DNA of 64,000 nucleotides from Caldovatus sediminis (GTDB taxonomy: Bacteria; Pseudomonadota; Alphaproteobacteria; Acetobacterales; Acetobacteraceae). Both the position numbers and the translations under genes were made by a program. This document shows positions 50,448 to 60,265 of this stretch, in pieces; position 1 is the stretch's first letter; each line of letters begins with the position of its first letter. Where the stretch lies: contig NZ_BMKS01000013.1 of assembly GCF_014644455.1 (NCBI RefSeq), positions 57,743 through 121,742 of the forward strand. The letters run 5' to 3'. Below the pieces are notes generated by a model. That model was given only the letters and a program-made list of their open reading frames with translations. It was not told where the DNA came from and searched no databases.

Positions 50448-51596
50448 ATGACCGACGACCCCCCCAACCCCGCCCTCCTGCCCGCCGGCCTGTTCGACCT
50501 GCTGCCGCCCGAGGCGGAGCGCGAGGCGGCGCTGGTCGAGGCGATGATGGGCGTCTTCGCCCTGCACGGCTACGAGCGGGTGCGGCCGCCGCTGCTCGAG
50601 TTCGAGGACAGCCTGCTCGCCGGCTCCGGCGCGGCGGTGGCGGAGCAGACCTTCCGCCTCATGGATCCGGTGAGCCAGCGCATGATGGGGCTGCGCGCCG
50701 ACACGACGCCGCAGGTGGCGCGCATCGCGGCGACGCGGCTGGCGCAGGTGCCGCGGCCGCTGCGGCTCTCCTATTCCGGGCAGGTGCTGCGGGTGCGCGG
50801 CACGCAGCTCGCGCCGGAGCGCCAGATGCCGCAGGCCGGCGTGGAGCTGATCGGCGCGGCGAGCGCGGCGGCGGACGCCGAGGTCGCCGTGGTGGCGGTG
50901 GAGGCGCTGGCGGCGGTCGGGGTCTCGGGGGTGAGCCTCGACATCACCCTGCCGCGGATGGCGCCGGCGCTGCTCGACGCGGCGGGGGTGGAGGGGGCGC
51001 TGCGCGGGCGCCTGGCGCGCGCGCTCGACGGCAAGGACGCGGCGCGGGTGGCGGCGCTGGCGGCGGAGGCCGGGCCGCCGGCGGTCGGGCTGACCGCGCT
51101 GCTCGCCGCCGCCGGGCCGGCCGACGGGGCGCTGGAGGCGCTCGCCGCGGCGGCGCTGCCGCCGACGGCGCGGGCGATCGCCGACAACGCGGCGGCGGTG
51201 GTGGAGGCGATCCGGGCGCGCGCGCCGGGGCTGCGCATCACCCTCGATCCGGTGGAGTTCCGCGGCTTCCGGTATCACACGGGGGTCGCCTTCACGCTCT
51301 ACGGCGAGGGGCGCGTCGGCGAGCTGGCGCGCGGCGGGCGGTACCTGTCGCTCGGCGACGAGCCGGCGACGGGGATGACGCTCTATCCGGACGTGGTGCT
51401 GCGCGCGGCGCCGGAGGGCGCGCCGCGGCCGCGGGTCTTCCTGCCGCTCGGCACGGCGCCGGAGGTGGGGCGGCGGCTGCGCGCGCGGGGGTTCGCCACG
51501 GTCGCGGCGCTGTCGGCGGCGGACACGCCGGCGGCGCTGCGCTGCACGCATGTGGCGCGGGAGGGCGGCGAGCCCGTCCCGCTCGGGAAGGACTGA
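50448..51596 (+). CDS. hisZ: ATP phosphoribosyltransferase regulatory subunit HisZ
   Basis: A 382-residue HisRS-like protein. It has [73 protein letters not shown] (motif 2-like) and GGRYLSLGD near the C-terminus. The anticodon-binding domain of a true histidyl-tRNA synthetase is missing, which identifies HisZ. It supports the short HisG in the first step of histidine synthesis; hisG is not in the window. purA follows after 5 bp, a pairing common in alphaproteobacteria. Confidence 0.92.
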   Translation: MTDDPPNPALLPAGLFDLLPPEAEREAALVEAMMGVFALHGYERVRPPLLEFEDSLLAGSGAAVAEQTFRLMDPVSQRMMGLRADTTPQVARIAATRLAQVPRPLRLSYSGQVLRVRGTQLAPERQMPQAGVELIGAASAAADAEVAVVAVEALAAVGVSGVSLDITLPRMAPALLDAAGVEGALRGRLARALDGKDAARVAALAAEAGPPAVGLTALLAAAGPADGALEALAAAALPPTARAIADNAAAVVEAIRARAPGLRITLDPVEFRGFRYHTGVAFTLYGEGRVGELARGGRYLSLGDEPATGMTLYPDVVLRAAPEGAPRPRVFLPLGTAPEVGRRLRARGFATVAALSAADTPAALRCTHVAREGGEPVPLGKD

Positions 51597-51601
51597 CGCG
51601 G

Positions 51602-52891
<1,290 letters not shown>

Positions 52892-52900
52892 GGCGCGGCG

Positions 52901-52922
52901 GCGGCCGGGATCAGCCGGCCGC
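52901..52922. terminator. Convergent hairpin behind purA
   Basis: An 8-bp stem (gcggccgg/ccggccgc) with a 6-base loop spans the 19 bp gap and the stop codon of the facing gene. It may end both transcripts. Confidence 0.35.
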
Positions 52923-54374
52923 GAACAGCGCGCGGGCGGTCTGCTCGATGCGCCCGGCCCAGGCGAGGCGCGCGCGCCATTCGGCGGGGATTCCCGTGGC
53001 GCCGTGGAGCGCGCCGGCGAGCTGGCCGGCGATGGCCGCGGTCGTGTCGGCGTCCTCGCCGAGGTTGGCGGCGAGCAGGACGGCGGCGCGGAAGTCCTCG
53101 GCCTGCGCGACGCACCACAGCGCGGCCTCGAGCGCGTGCGCGACGTAGCCGCTGGCGCGGATGTCCCGCCGCGCCTTGCCCCGCCAGGAGCCGGCCATGA
53201 TCGCGCCGATCGCCCCGGCGTAGGGGCCCGGGCGCGGGCGCAGCACGGCCTCGCGCGGCGCGCCCGCGATCGCGTCGGCGAGCAGCTCGGCGAAGGCGAT
53301 GCAGGCGACCACCGCCTCGGCGGCGCCGTGGGTGGTGCGGCTCTGCCGCGCCGCGGCGTCGCGCAGCGCCGCGCGGTCGCGCCGGAAGCGCAGCGCGACC
53401 GGGGCGAGGCGCATCAGCGAGCCGTTGCCCGCCTTGTCCGGATCGGTGGGTCCGGGGTGGTCGACGCCGCCGCGGCGGAAGCGCGCGAGCGCCTCGCGCG
53501 TGGTCAGGCCGATGTCGAAGCAGGTGCCGGTGCAGGAGTACGCGCCGCGCTCGTACCAGGCGAGGAAGCGGCGCAGCAGGTCCTGCTCGTCGAGGCCGCC
53601 GCGGGCGAGCAGGCTGTCGGCGAGGGCGAGCGCCATCGCGGTGTCGTCGGTCCACTGGCCGGGGGCGAGGCGGAAGGGGCCGCCGCCCACCATGTCGGTC
53701 AGCGGTGGCCGGCTGTCGCGTGCGGCGAACTCCAGCGTGGTGCCGACGGCGTCGCCGACGGCGAGGCCGAGCAGGGCGCCGACGGCGCGGTCCTCGGCGC
53801 CGGGGGAGGCGGCGGCGGTGTCGCGCGGGGGCACGGGGCGGCAGGCGCGGACATGCGCCTCCTGCTCCGGCGTCTCGATGGCGCCGGGGCGGGCCGCGCG
53901 CACCCGGGCGATCGCCTCCTCGGGCGGCGTGCCGAGTTCGGCCAGCAGGCGGGCGGCGATGGTGCCGGCGCGGCCGAGGCCGCCGCGGCAATGGACGAGG
54001 ACGCGCTCGCCGGCGTGCAGCCGGGCGCGGATCGCGGCGCCGGCGGACGCGGCCCAGGTCGCCTCGAAGGCGGCGTCGGGGACGGCGACGTCGCGGATCG
54101 GCAGGTGCAGCCAGGCCATGCCGTGCGCGCGCACCGCCTCGCCGAGATGCGGGACGCCGAGGAGGCGCAGCTCCCGCGCCTCCGTCAGCGTGACGACGAG
54201 GGCGGCGCCCCAGGCGCGGATCGCGGCGAGGTCGAGCGCCAGGTCGCGGTCCCAGGGGCCGCTCATCGCGGCGGGGTCCTTCTTGCCGGGGCAGAAGGTG
54301 ATGCCGATGCGGCCGAGGCCCGGCCCCGCGGTCACCTCGGCGATGCGCAGCGGATGGGTGATGCTGGTGCGGAT
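52911..54374 (-). CDS. Dual-specificity-type phosphatase fused to ADP-ribosylglycohydrolase
   Basis: The N-terminal ~170 residues are a CDKN3-like tyrosine/dual-specificity phosphatase. GRIGITFCPGKKD is at the start and the active site VHCRGGLGRAGT (Cys-x5-Arg) is intact. Residues from about 195 on are an ADP-ribosylglycohydrolase: GLAVGDAVGTTLEF, WTDDTAMALALADSLL and ANLGEDADTTAAIAG supply the magnesium ligands. It could remove phosphate and ADP-ribose from proteins or small molecules. The first normal start is GTG 54335. A family-like stretch RTSITHPLRIAEV precedes it, with GGGAGGAGGG placed for an ATC at 54374, which I used as provisional start. Confidence 0.85.
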   Translation of the reverse strand: MRTSITHPLRIAEVTAGPGLGRIGITFCPGKKDPAAMSGPWDRDLALDLAAIRAWGAALVVTLTEARELRLLGVPHLGEAVRAHGMAWLHLPIRDVAVPDAAFEATWAASAGAAIRARLHAGERVLVHCRGGLGRAGTIAARLLAELGTPPEEAIARVRAARPGAIETPEQEAHVRACRPVPPRDTAAASPGAEDRAVGALLGLAVGDAVGTTLEFAARDSRPPLTDMVGGGPFRLAPGQWTDDTAMALALADSLLARGGLDEQDLLRRFLAWYERGAYSCTGTCFDIGLTTREALARFRRGGVDHPGPTDPDKAGNGSLMRLAPVALRFRRDRAALRDAAARQSRTTHGAAEAVVACIAFAELLADAIAGAPREAVLRPRPGPYAGAIGAIMAGSWRGKARRDIRASGYVAHALEAALWCVAQAEDFRAAVLLAANLGEDADTTAAIAGQLAGALHGATGIPAEWRARLAWAGRIEQTARALFAAG

Positions 54375-54441
54375 GGCGCGACCCTCCTCCCGGGTGGCGT
54401 CATCCTATCGCTTCCGTTCCGGTGCGCGAGGGCGGCGCGCG

Positions 54442-55611
54442 TCAGAGCGCCTCGTACACGCCCTTCTCGAAGGCCGCGAACAGGTCGAGCGCGCGGGCGT
54501 CGGCGAAGGGGAGGAGCTGCATCAGGATCACCCCCGCCACGCCCTTCGCCGGGTCGAGCCAGTAGTAGGTGTTGGCGAGGCCCGCCCAGCCGAGGCCGCC
54601 CGCGCTGCGGCCCGTGGGCGCGGGGGCGAGGTTGACCTGGAAGGCGAGGCTCCAGCCCTTCGGCAGGCCGGGGAAGAATTCGGCGTCGTTGGAGACGGGC
54701 GGGATGGCGGTGCGCAGCGGCGCCACGCGCAGCGCGCCGATCTGGTTGCGCGTCATCTCCCGCGCCGTCTCGGGGCGCAGCAGGCGCACGCCGTCGAGCG
54801 TGCCGCCGTTCAGCACCAGGCGCAGGAAGCGGAGGTAGTCGGGCGCGGTGCCGTAGAGCCCGCCGCCGCCCATGAAGAATTCGGGCTGCTGCGGCATCTC
54901 GAACTCCACCGGGGCGAGCGTGCCGTCCGCGCCGCGCTGGTGCATGCGCGCCAGGCGCGCGCGCTGCGAGGGGGTGAGGAGGAAGCCGGTGTCGTGCATG
55001 CCGAGCGGGCCGAAGACGTGCTCGCGCAGGTAGTCGTCGAGGGGGAGGCCGCTCGCCGCCTCGACCGCCTTGCCGACGAAGTCGGTGTTGATGCCGTATC
55101 CCCAGCGCTCGCCGGGGTCGAAGAGGAGCGGCAGGCGGAGCGCGTCGTTGCGGCAGGTGGTGATGGCGGGGAGGCCGGTGTGCTCGAGGTAGCGGCCGAG
55201 CGCCTCGCTCCAGATGCCGTAGCCGAAGCCCGCGGTGTGGGTGAGGAGGGCGCGCAGCGTGACGGGGCGGCGCGCGGGGCGGAGGCGCGGGGCGCCGGTG
55301 GCGGCGTCGAAGCCCTCCAGTACCTGCGGGTCGGCGAGGAGGGGGAGGAGGCGGCCGAGCGGGGCGTCGAGGTCGAGCCGGCCCCGCTCGACGAGCTGGA
55401 GCGCGGCGAGCGAGGTGACCGCCTTGGTCATGGAGGCGATCCAGAAGACCGAGTCGGCGGTCATCGGCGCCTCGGCGGAGAGGTCGCGGCGGCCGAAGGC
55501 GCCCTGGTAGAGGGTGCGGCCGTCGGCGGTGGCGGCGAGGGCGACGACGCCGGGGACCGCGCGCGCCTCGGCGGCGTCGCGCAGGGCGGTGTCGATCGTC
55601 GTCTGCGGCAT
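54442..55611 (-). CDS. Beta-lactamase-fold serine hydrolase (class C/esterase type)
   Basis: A 389-residue protein with the SxxK nucleophile motif SMTK (Ser60), the Tyr motif YGINTD near residue 165, and LLTHTAGFGYG. There is no signal peptide, so a role as cytoplasmic esterase (EstB-like) or peptidase is more likely than drug hydrolysis. It ends 67 bp before the start region of the phosphatase fusion gene and may share its transcript. Confidence 0.88.
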   Translation of the reverse strand: MPQTTIDTALRDAAEARAVPGVVALAATADGRTLYQGAFGRRDLSAEAPMTADSVFWIASMTKAVTSLAALQLVERGRLDLDAPLGRLLPLLADPQVLEGFDAATGAPRLRPARRPVTLRALLTHTAGFGYGIWSEALGRYLEHTGLPAITTCRNDALRLPLLFDPGERWGYGINTDFVGKAVEAASGLPLDDYLREHVFGPLGMHDTGFLLTPSQRARLARMHQRGADGTLAPVEFEMPQQPEFFMGGGGLYGTAPDYLRFLRLVLNGGTLDGVRLLRPETAREMTRNQIGALRVAPLRTAIPPVSNDAEFFPGLPKGWSLAFQVNLAPAPTGRSAGGLGWAGLANTYYWLDPAKGVAGVILMQLLPFADARALDLFAAFEKGVYEAL

Positions 55612-55749
55612 GGTGCGGTCCTCCCCCTTCCGCCGGCGGCCGGACGGCGCGCGGCGGAGACGGGGAGCCTAGACCGTTGCGCGGCGCCCCGGGATCACGA
55701 GGCGGCCAGGAGGCGGGCGGGCGGGTCGTCGCGGCTCGGCGGGGGCCGC

Positions 55750-55935
55750 CTATCCGCCGCCGGCCTGCCCGGCGCAGGCGACGCAGGTGGGGAGGGCGGG
55801 ATCGGGGGCGAGCCGCCCCGGGGCGATGGGCTCGCCGCAGCGGGCGCACCAGCCGTACTCGCCGGACTCGATGCGGGCGAGGGCGGCGGCGATGCGCGCC
55901 AGCGCGGCCGCGCGGCGCGGCGGCGGGCGCGTCAC
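55750..55935 (-). CDS. Mini DksA/TraR-type C4 zinc-finger protein
   Basis: A 61-residue protein with the DksA/TraR finger: IESGEYGWCARCGEPI then 16 residues and PTCVACAG, four cysteines for zinc. The long coiled coil of DksA is missing. The GTG start overlaps the prfC stop (GTGA), so it is translationally coupled to release factor 3. It may bind RNA polymerase like TraR, or be a free-standing zinc module. Confidence 0.75.
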   Translation of the reverse strand: MTRPPPRRAAALARIAAALARIESGEYGWCARCGEPIAPGRLAPDPALPTCVACAGQAGGG

Positions 55936-57545
55936 GGTCGCGCCGCCTCCAGTCCGTGCTGCTCGCGCACGGCGTGGAAGCGGAGCATCGGCCACTCCTC
56001 CTCGGCGCGGCGGCGGCGCCAGTCGGAGGCGAAGAGGGCGACGAGGGCGCCGTCGTGGTCCTCCGCCACGTCGCGGCGGTTGGCGGCGGCGAAGCGGTCG
56101 AGGGCGGCGCGGTCCCCGGCGGAGAGCCAGCGCACCACCTCCCAGGGGGTGGCGTCGAATCCGACGGGGATGCCGTACTCGGCCTTCAGGCGGCTCTGCA
56201 GCACGTCGAGCTGGAGCTGGCCGACGACGCCGACGACCGGGGGCGCGCCGTCGAGCGGGCGGAAGAGCTGCACGACGCCCTCCTCGGCGAGCTGCGAGAG
56301 GGCGGTCCTGAGCTTCTTCGCGAGCATCGGGTCCTCGAGCCGGACGTGGCGCAGGATCTCGGGGGCGAAGCTCGGCACGCCGCGGAAGTTCAGGGACTCG
56401 CCCTCCGTCAGGGTGTCGCCGATGCGGAGCGTGCCGTGGTTGGCGATGCCGACGACGTCGCCGGGCCAGGCCTCCTCGGCCACCTGGCGGTCCTTGGCGA
56501 AGAAGAACAGCGGCGCGTTGACCGGGACCTGCCTGCCGGTGCGCACCTGCCTCAGGCGCATGCCCTTGAGCAGGCGGCCGGAGCAGACGCGCAGGAAGGC
56601 GACGCGGTCGCGGTGGTTGGGGTCCATGTTGGCCTGGACCTTGAAGACGAAGCCGGTCAGGCGGTCCTCCTCCGGCGCCACCTCGCGCGAATCGGCCGCG
56701 CGCGGCCGCGGCGGCGGGGCGTAGCGGGCGAGGCCGTCGAGCAGGTGGCCGACGCCGAAGTCGCGCAGCGCCGAGCCGAAGAAGACGGGGGTCAGCGTGC
56801 CCTCGCGGAAGCGGGCGAGGTCGAATTCCGGGCAGGCGGCGAGGGCGAGGCCGGCCTCCTCGCGCAGCGCGGCGGCGCGCTCGGCGCCCACCAGCGCGGC
56901 GAGGCGGGGGTCGTCGGGCCCGGAGAGGGGGATGGCGTCGGCCTCGGTCGCGTCCACCGGGAGGAAGCGGTGGTGCAGGAGGTCGAAGGTGCCGGCGAAG
57001 TCGTGCGCGCGGCCGACCGGCCAGGCGACCGGGGCGGCGTCGAGGGCGAGGGTCTTCTCGATCTCGTCCATCAGCGCGAAGGGGTCGCGGCCCTCGCGGT
57101 CCATCTTGTTGACGAAGGTGAGGATCGGGATGTCGCGCAGGCGGCAGACCTCGAACAGCTTGCGCGTCTGCGCCTCGATGCCCTTGGCGGCGTCGAGCAC
57201 CATCACCGCGGCGTCCACGGCGGTGAGGGTGCGGTAGGTGTCCTCGGAGAAGTCCTCGTGGCCCGGCGTGTCGAGCAGGTTGAAGACGAGGCCGCCGCGC
57301 TCGAAGGTCATCACCGAGGTGGCGACGGAGATGCCGCGCTCCTGCTCGATCTTCATCCAGTCGGAGCGGGTGTGGCGCGCGTCGCGCTTGGCGCGCACGG
57401 CGCCGGCGAGCTGGATGGCGCCGCCGCGCAGCAGCAGCTTCTCGGTCAGCGTCGTCTTGCCCGCGTCCGGGTGGGCGATGATGGCGAAGGTGCGCCGGCG
57501 CGCGGCCTCGGCGGCGAAGGGGGATGCGGGGAGGGGCAGGTCCAT
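55932..57545 (-). CDS. prfC: Peptide chain release factor 3
   Basis: A 537-residue translation GTPase with AIIAHPDAGKTTLTEKLLL, RGISVATSVM, DTPGHEDFSEDTYRTL and NKMDREGRDP. The C-terminal part (GVVGQLQLDVLQSRLKAEYG, VRWLSAGD) distinguishes RF3 from EF-G. It recycles RF1 and RF2 from the ribosome. I chose the ATG giving MDLPLPASPFAAEAARRRTF; upstream frames are low-complexity. Confidence 0.95.
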   Translation of the reverse strand: MDLPLPASPFAAEAARRRTFAIIAHPDAGKTTLTEKLLLRGGAIQLAGAVRAKRDARHTRSDWMKIEQERGISVATSVMTFERGGLVFNLLDTPGHEDFSEDTYRTLTAVDAAVMVLDAAKGIEAQTRKLFEVCRLRDIPILTFVNKMDREGRDPFALMDEIEKTLALDAAPVAWPVGRAHDFAGTFDLLHHRFLPVDATEADAIPLSGPDDPRLAALVGAERAAALREEAGLALAACPEFDLARFREGTLTPVFFGSALRDFGVGHLLDGLARYAPPPRPRAADSREVAPEEDRLTGFVFKVQANMDPNHRDRVAFLRVCSGRLLKGMRLRQVRTGRQVPVNAPLFFFAKDRQVAEEAWPGDVVGIANHGTLRIGDTLTEGESLNFRGVPSFAPEILRHVRLEDPMLAKKLRTALSQLAEEGVVQLFRPLDGAPPVVGVVGQLQLDVLQSRLKAEYGIPVGFDATPWEVVRWLSAGDRAALDRFAAANRRDVAEDHDGALVALFASDWRRRRAEEEWPMLRFHAVREQHGLEAARP

Positions 57546-57831
57546 CGGGCGGGGCTCGGATCGGGGCGCGCGGGCGGGGTGCGGGCGGCGAGGCGGCGCG
57601 CCCGCCGCCGGGGCGGCGTCGGCGCGGCGCGTCGGCCGGCCGTACCGGCGGGCCGCATCGGCGGGGTCGGGATGGCCCGTGATGTAAGGGCGCCGGCGCC
57701 GATGCGCCAGTCTCGGTGCGCGGCCGGTCGCACCCGGGCAGGCGCGCGGCGCGCCGCGGCGCGCGGGCGCCGGCGGGCCGGGGGAGGACGGTTCGCCGCA
57801 GGGCGCGGGGAGGGGGAGCCGCGCCTCCGCC

Positions 57832-58014
57832 TCACTGCCCGCGGCGCAGGCGTTCGATCTCGTCGCGCAGCCGCAGCTTTTCGCGCTTGAGGCGATGGAT
57901 CGCGTCGGGGTCGGGTCGGGGCCGCACCTCCTCCTCCTGGATGCGGCGTTCCAGGGCCTCGTGGCGCTCCTGCAGCGAGCGGATCCTGGCGAGCAGCGGC
58001 GGCGTGTCCGGCAT
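57832..58014 (-). CDS. DUF465 (YdcH-like) small coiled-coil protein, copy 1
   Basis: A 60-residue helical protein, ARIRSLQERHEALERRIQEEE then LKREKLRLRDEIERLRRG, with the Lys-x-x-Lys-Leu-x-Leu-Lys/Arg-Asp-Glu-Ile pattern of the DUF465/YdcH family. The function is unknown. It is divergent from a second family member 199 bp away and could share a transcript with prfC. Confidence 0.85.
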   Translation of the reverse strand: MPDTPPLLARIRSLQERHEALERRIQEEEVRPRPDPDAIHRLKREKLRLRDEIERLRRGQ

Positions 58015-58213
58015 GCGGCAGGGGCCTCCTCCCCTGGGCGGGCGGCTGTCCGTCGTCGGTCGCGCGCCACCGCCGGCCTCCCGCCCGGGCCCGCCCGGCG
58101 GCGGGCGAGGGGGCCGGCGGCGAGGGGCGGCTGTTCCCGTGCCGCCCCCGGCCATGCTAATGGCGCCGCTCCCCGGGATGCATCCCGAACTTTCCGACGC
58201 AGCAGGCGTGCCC

Positions 58214-58414
58214 ATGCTGGCCGATCGCGATTCGCTCCTCCGCCGACTGCATGAGCTGCGCAGCGAGCACCGCGACCTCGACACGGTCATCGCCCGGCTG
58301 GAGAGCGGGCCGACGGACCAGCTCCACCTGCAGCGGCTGAAGAAGCGGAAGCTCAAGTTGAAGGACGAGATCGCCTGGCTGGAGAGCCGCCTGCTGCCGG
58401 ACATCATCGCATGA
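58214..58414 (+). CDS. DUF465 (YdcH-like) small coiled-coil protein, copy 2
   Basis: A 66-residue helical protein, [23 protein letters not shown] then [25 protein letters not shown], clearly of the DUF465 family. The ATG at 58214 is chosen for family length; a GTG six bases earlier and an ATG at 58180 are alternatives, and none has a strong ribosome-binding site. It overlaps purE by 4 bp (ATGA), so it is the first gene of the purEK operon. Confidence 0.85.
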   Translation: MLADRDSLLRRLHELRSEHRDLDTVIARLESGPTDQLHLQRLKKRKLKLKDEIAWLESRLLPDIIA

Positions 58415-58914
58415 GCGAGGCGGGCGCGGGGGCGGCGGCGCCGCTGGTCGGGATCATCATGGGCAGCCGCTCCGACTGGGAGACGCTGCGCCACGCGGCG
58501 GAGACGCTGGAGAGGCTCGGCGTGGCGCACGAGTGCCGCGTGGTCTCCGCGCACCGGACGCCGGAGCGGCTCTACGCCTATGCGCGCGGCGCGGCGGCGC
58601 GGGGCCTGCGGGTGATCATCGCCGGCGCGGGCGGGGCGGCGCACCTGCCGGGGATGGCGGCGGCGATGACGCGGCTGCCGGTGCTCGGCGTGCCGGTGCG
58701 GAGCGAGACGCTGAACGGCGTGGACAGCCTGCTCTCCATCGTCCAGATGCCGGCCGGGGTGCCGGTCGGGACGCTCGCCATCGGCCGGGCGGGGGCGGTG
58801 AACGCGGCGCTGCTCGCGGCGGCGATCCTGGCGCTCGAGGATCCGGCGCTGGCGCGGCGGCTGGAGGCGTGGCGCGCGGCGCAGACCGAGAGCGTGCCGG
58901 AGACGCCGGCATGA
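58411..58914 (+). CDS. purE: N5-carboxyaminoimidazole ribonucleotide mutase
   Basis: A 167-residue class I PurE with [42 protein letters not shown] and the LPVLGVPV strand. It moves the carboxyl group of N5-CAIR to give CAIR in purine synthesis. It is coupled by ATGA overlaps to both the DUF465 gene and purK. Confidence 0.97.
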   Translation: MSEAGAGAAAPLVGIIMGSRSDWETLRHAAETLERLGVAHECRVVSAHRTPERLYAYARGAAARGLRVIIAGAGGAAHLPGMAAAMTRLPVLGVPVRSETLNGVDSLLSIVQMPAGVPVGTLAIGRAGAVNAALLAAAILALEDPALARRLEAWRAAQTESVPETPA

Positions 58915-60047
58915 GCGGGACCGTGCCGGACGGCCTGCCGCCGGGGGCGACCATCGGCATCCTCGGCGGCGGGCAGCTCGGGCGCATGTCGGCGCTGGCC
59001 GCGGCGCGGCTCGGCTATCGCTGCCACGTCTTCGCGCCGGAGGCGGACTCGCCCGGGATGCAGGTGGCGGCGGCGCGGACCGTCGCGCCCTACGAGGACG
59101 AGGCGGCGCTCGCCGCCTTCGCCCGCGCCTGCGACGTCGTGACCTTCGAGTTCGAGAACGTCCCGGCGCGGGTGCTGGAGGTGCTGGCGCCGCGGGTCCG
59201 CTGCCGCCCCGGCGTGGAGGTGCTGCGCGTCTGCCAGGACCGGCTGGCGGAGAAGGCCTTCCTCGAATCGGTCGGCGTGCCGGTGGCGCCGTGGCGCGCG
59301 GTGCGGAACGAGGCGGAGCTGGCCGAGGCGGTGGCGGCGATCGGCCTGCCCGCGGTGCTCAAGACCACGCGACTCGGCTATGACGGGCGCGGCCAGGCGG
59401 TGCTGCGGCGAGCGGAGGACGCGGCGCCGGCCTTCGCCCGCCTCGCCCCGCACCCGCTGGTCCTGGAGGCCTTCGTGCCCTTCGCGGCGGAGGTCTCGGC
59501 GATCGCGGCGCGCGGGGCGGACGGGGCGGTGGCGGTGTTCGACGCGGTGGAGAACCGCCACAGCGCGGCGCACATCCTGGAGTTCAGCTTCGCCCCGGCG
59601 CGGGTGCCGCCCGCGGTGGCCGCGGCGGCGCGGGAGAACGCCCGTCGGGTGGCCGAGGGACTCGGGCTCGTCGGCGTGGTGGCGCTGGAGATGTTCCTGC
59701 TGCCGGACGGTGCCCTGCTCGGCAACGAGATCGCCCCGCGGCCCCACAATTCCGGCCACTGGACCATCGAGGCCTGCCTCGCCTCGCAGTTCGAGCAGCA
59801 TGTGCGGGCGGTGGCCGGGCTGCCGCTCGCCTCGCCGGAGCGGCACTCGGACGCGGTGATGCGCAACCTGATCGGACCGGAGGGGCTGGCGCGCTGGCCG
59901 GCGCTGCTCCGGACGGCGGGGGTGGCGCCGCATCTCTACGGCAAGGGGGAGGCGCGGCCGGGACGCAAGCTCGGGCACGCCACACGGCTGCTGCCGCGCG
60001 GGGCGCTGGCGGGGCTCGGCGAGGCGGAGGCCCTGCGGGAGCTCTGA
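58911..60047 (+). CDS. purK: 5-(carboxyamino)imidazole ribonucleotide synthase
   Basis: A 378-residue ATP-grasp enzyme with [57 protein letters not shown] and [17 protein letters not shown]. It makes N5-CAIR from AIR, bicarbonate and ATP, the substrate of PurE. It is the last gene of the operon, 218 bp before the ompA leader region. Confidence 0.97.
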   Translation: MSGTVPDGLPPGATIGILGGGQLGRMSALAAARLGYRCHVFAPEADSPGMQVAAARTVAPYEDEAALAAFARACDVVTFEFENVPARVLEVLAPRVRCRPGVEVLRVCQDRLAEKAFLESVGVPVAPWRAVRNEAELAEAVAAIGLPAVLKTTRLGYDGRGQAVLRRAEDAAPAFARLAPHPLVLEAFVPFAAEVSAIAARGADGAVAVFDAVENRHSAAHILEFSFAPARVPPAVAAAARENARRVAEGLGLVGVVALEMFLLPDGALLGNEIAPRPHNSGHWTIEACLASQFEQHVRAVAGLPLASPERHSDAVMRNLIGPEGLARWPALLRTAGVAPHLYGKGEARPGRKLGHATRLLPRGALAGLGEAEALREL

Positions 60048-60186
60048 TCGCCCGTCCGGCGGGGCCGGTTGGGAGGACGGCCTGTGTCGGATCTGCCACC
60101 GCAAATTGTTGCACATATGCCACAGGGGACGGGAAACCGGATGATCCGTGCTGGCGTGCGAATGACCCGGTGTTACCTTCGGCCCA

Positions 60187-60232
60187 CGCAACGTCGCTTC
60201 CCGCCTGTCGGGGGGCGGGAAGCGACGTTGCG
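60187..60232 (+). promoter_or_regulatory. Perfect 19-bp hairpin in the leader of the first ompA-type gene
   Basis: Arms 60187-60205 and 60214-60232 are exact reverse complements (cgcaacgtcgcttcccgcc on the left) with the 8-base loop tgtcgggg. The structure ends 33 bases before the ATG and directly upstream of the ribosome-binding site. There is no U-run, so a 5'-UTR stabiliser, a translation control element or a protein-binding palindrome is more likely than a terminator. Confidence 0.75.
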
Positions 60233-60265
60233 GACGGAACGCTCCGAGGAGTGGGGAGAGTACGC

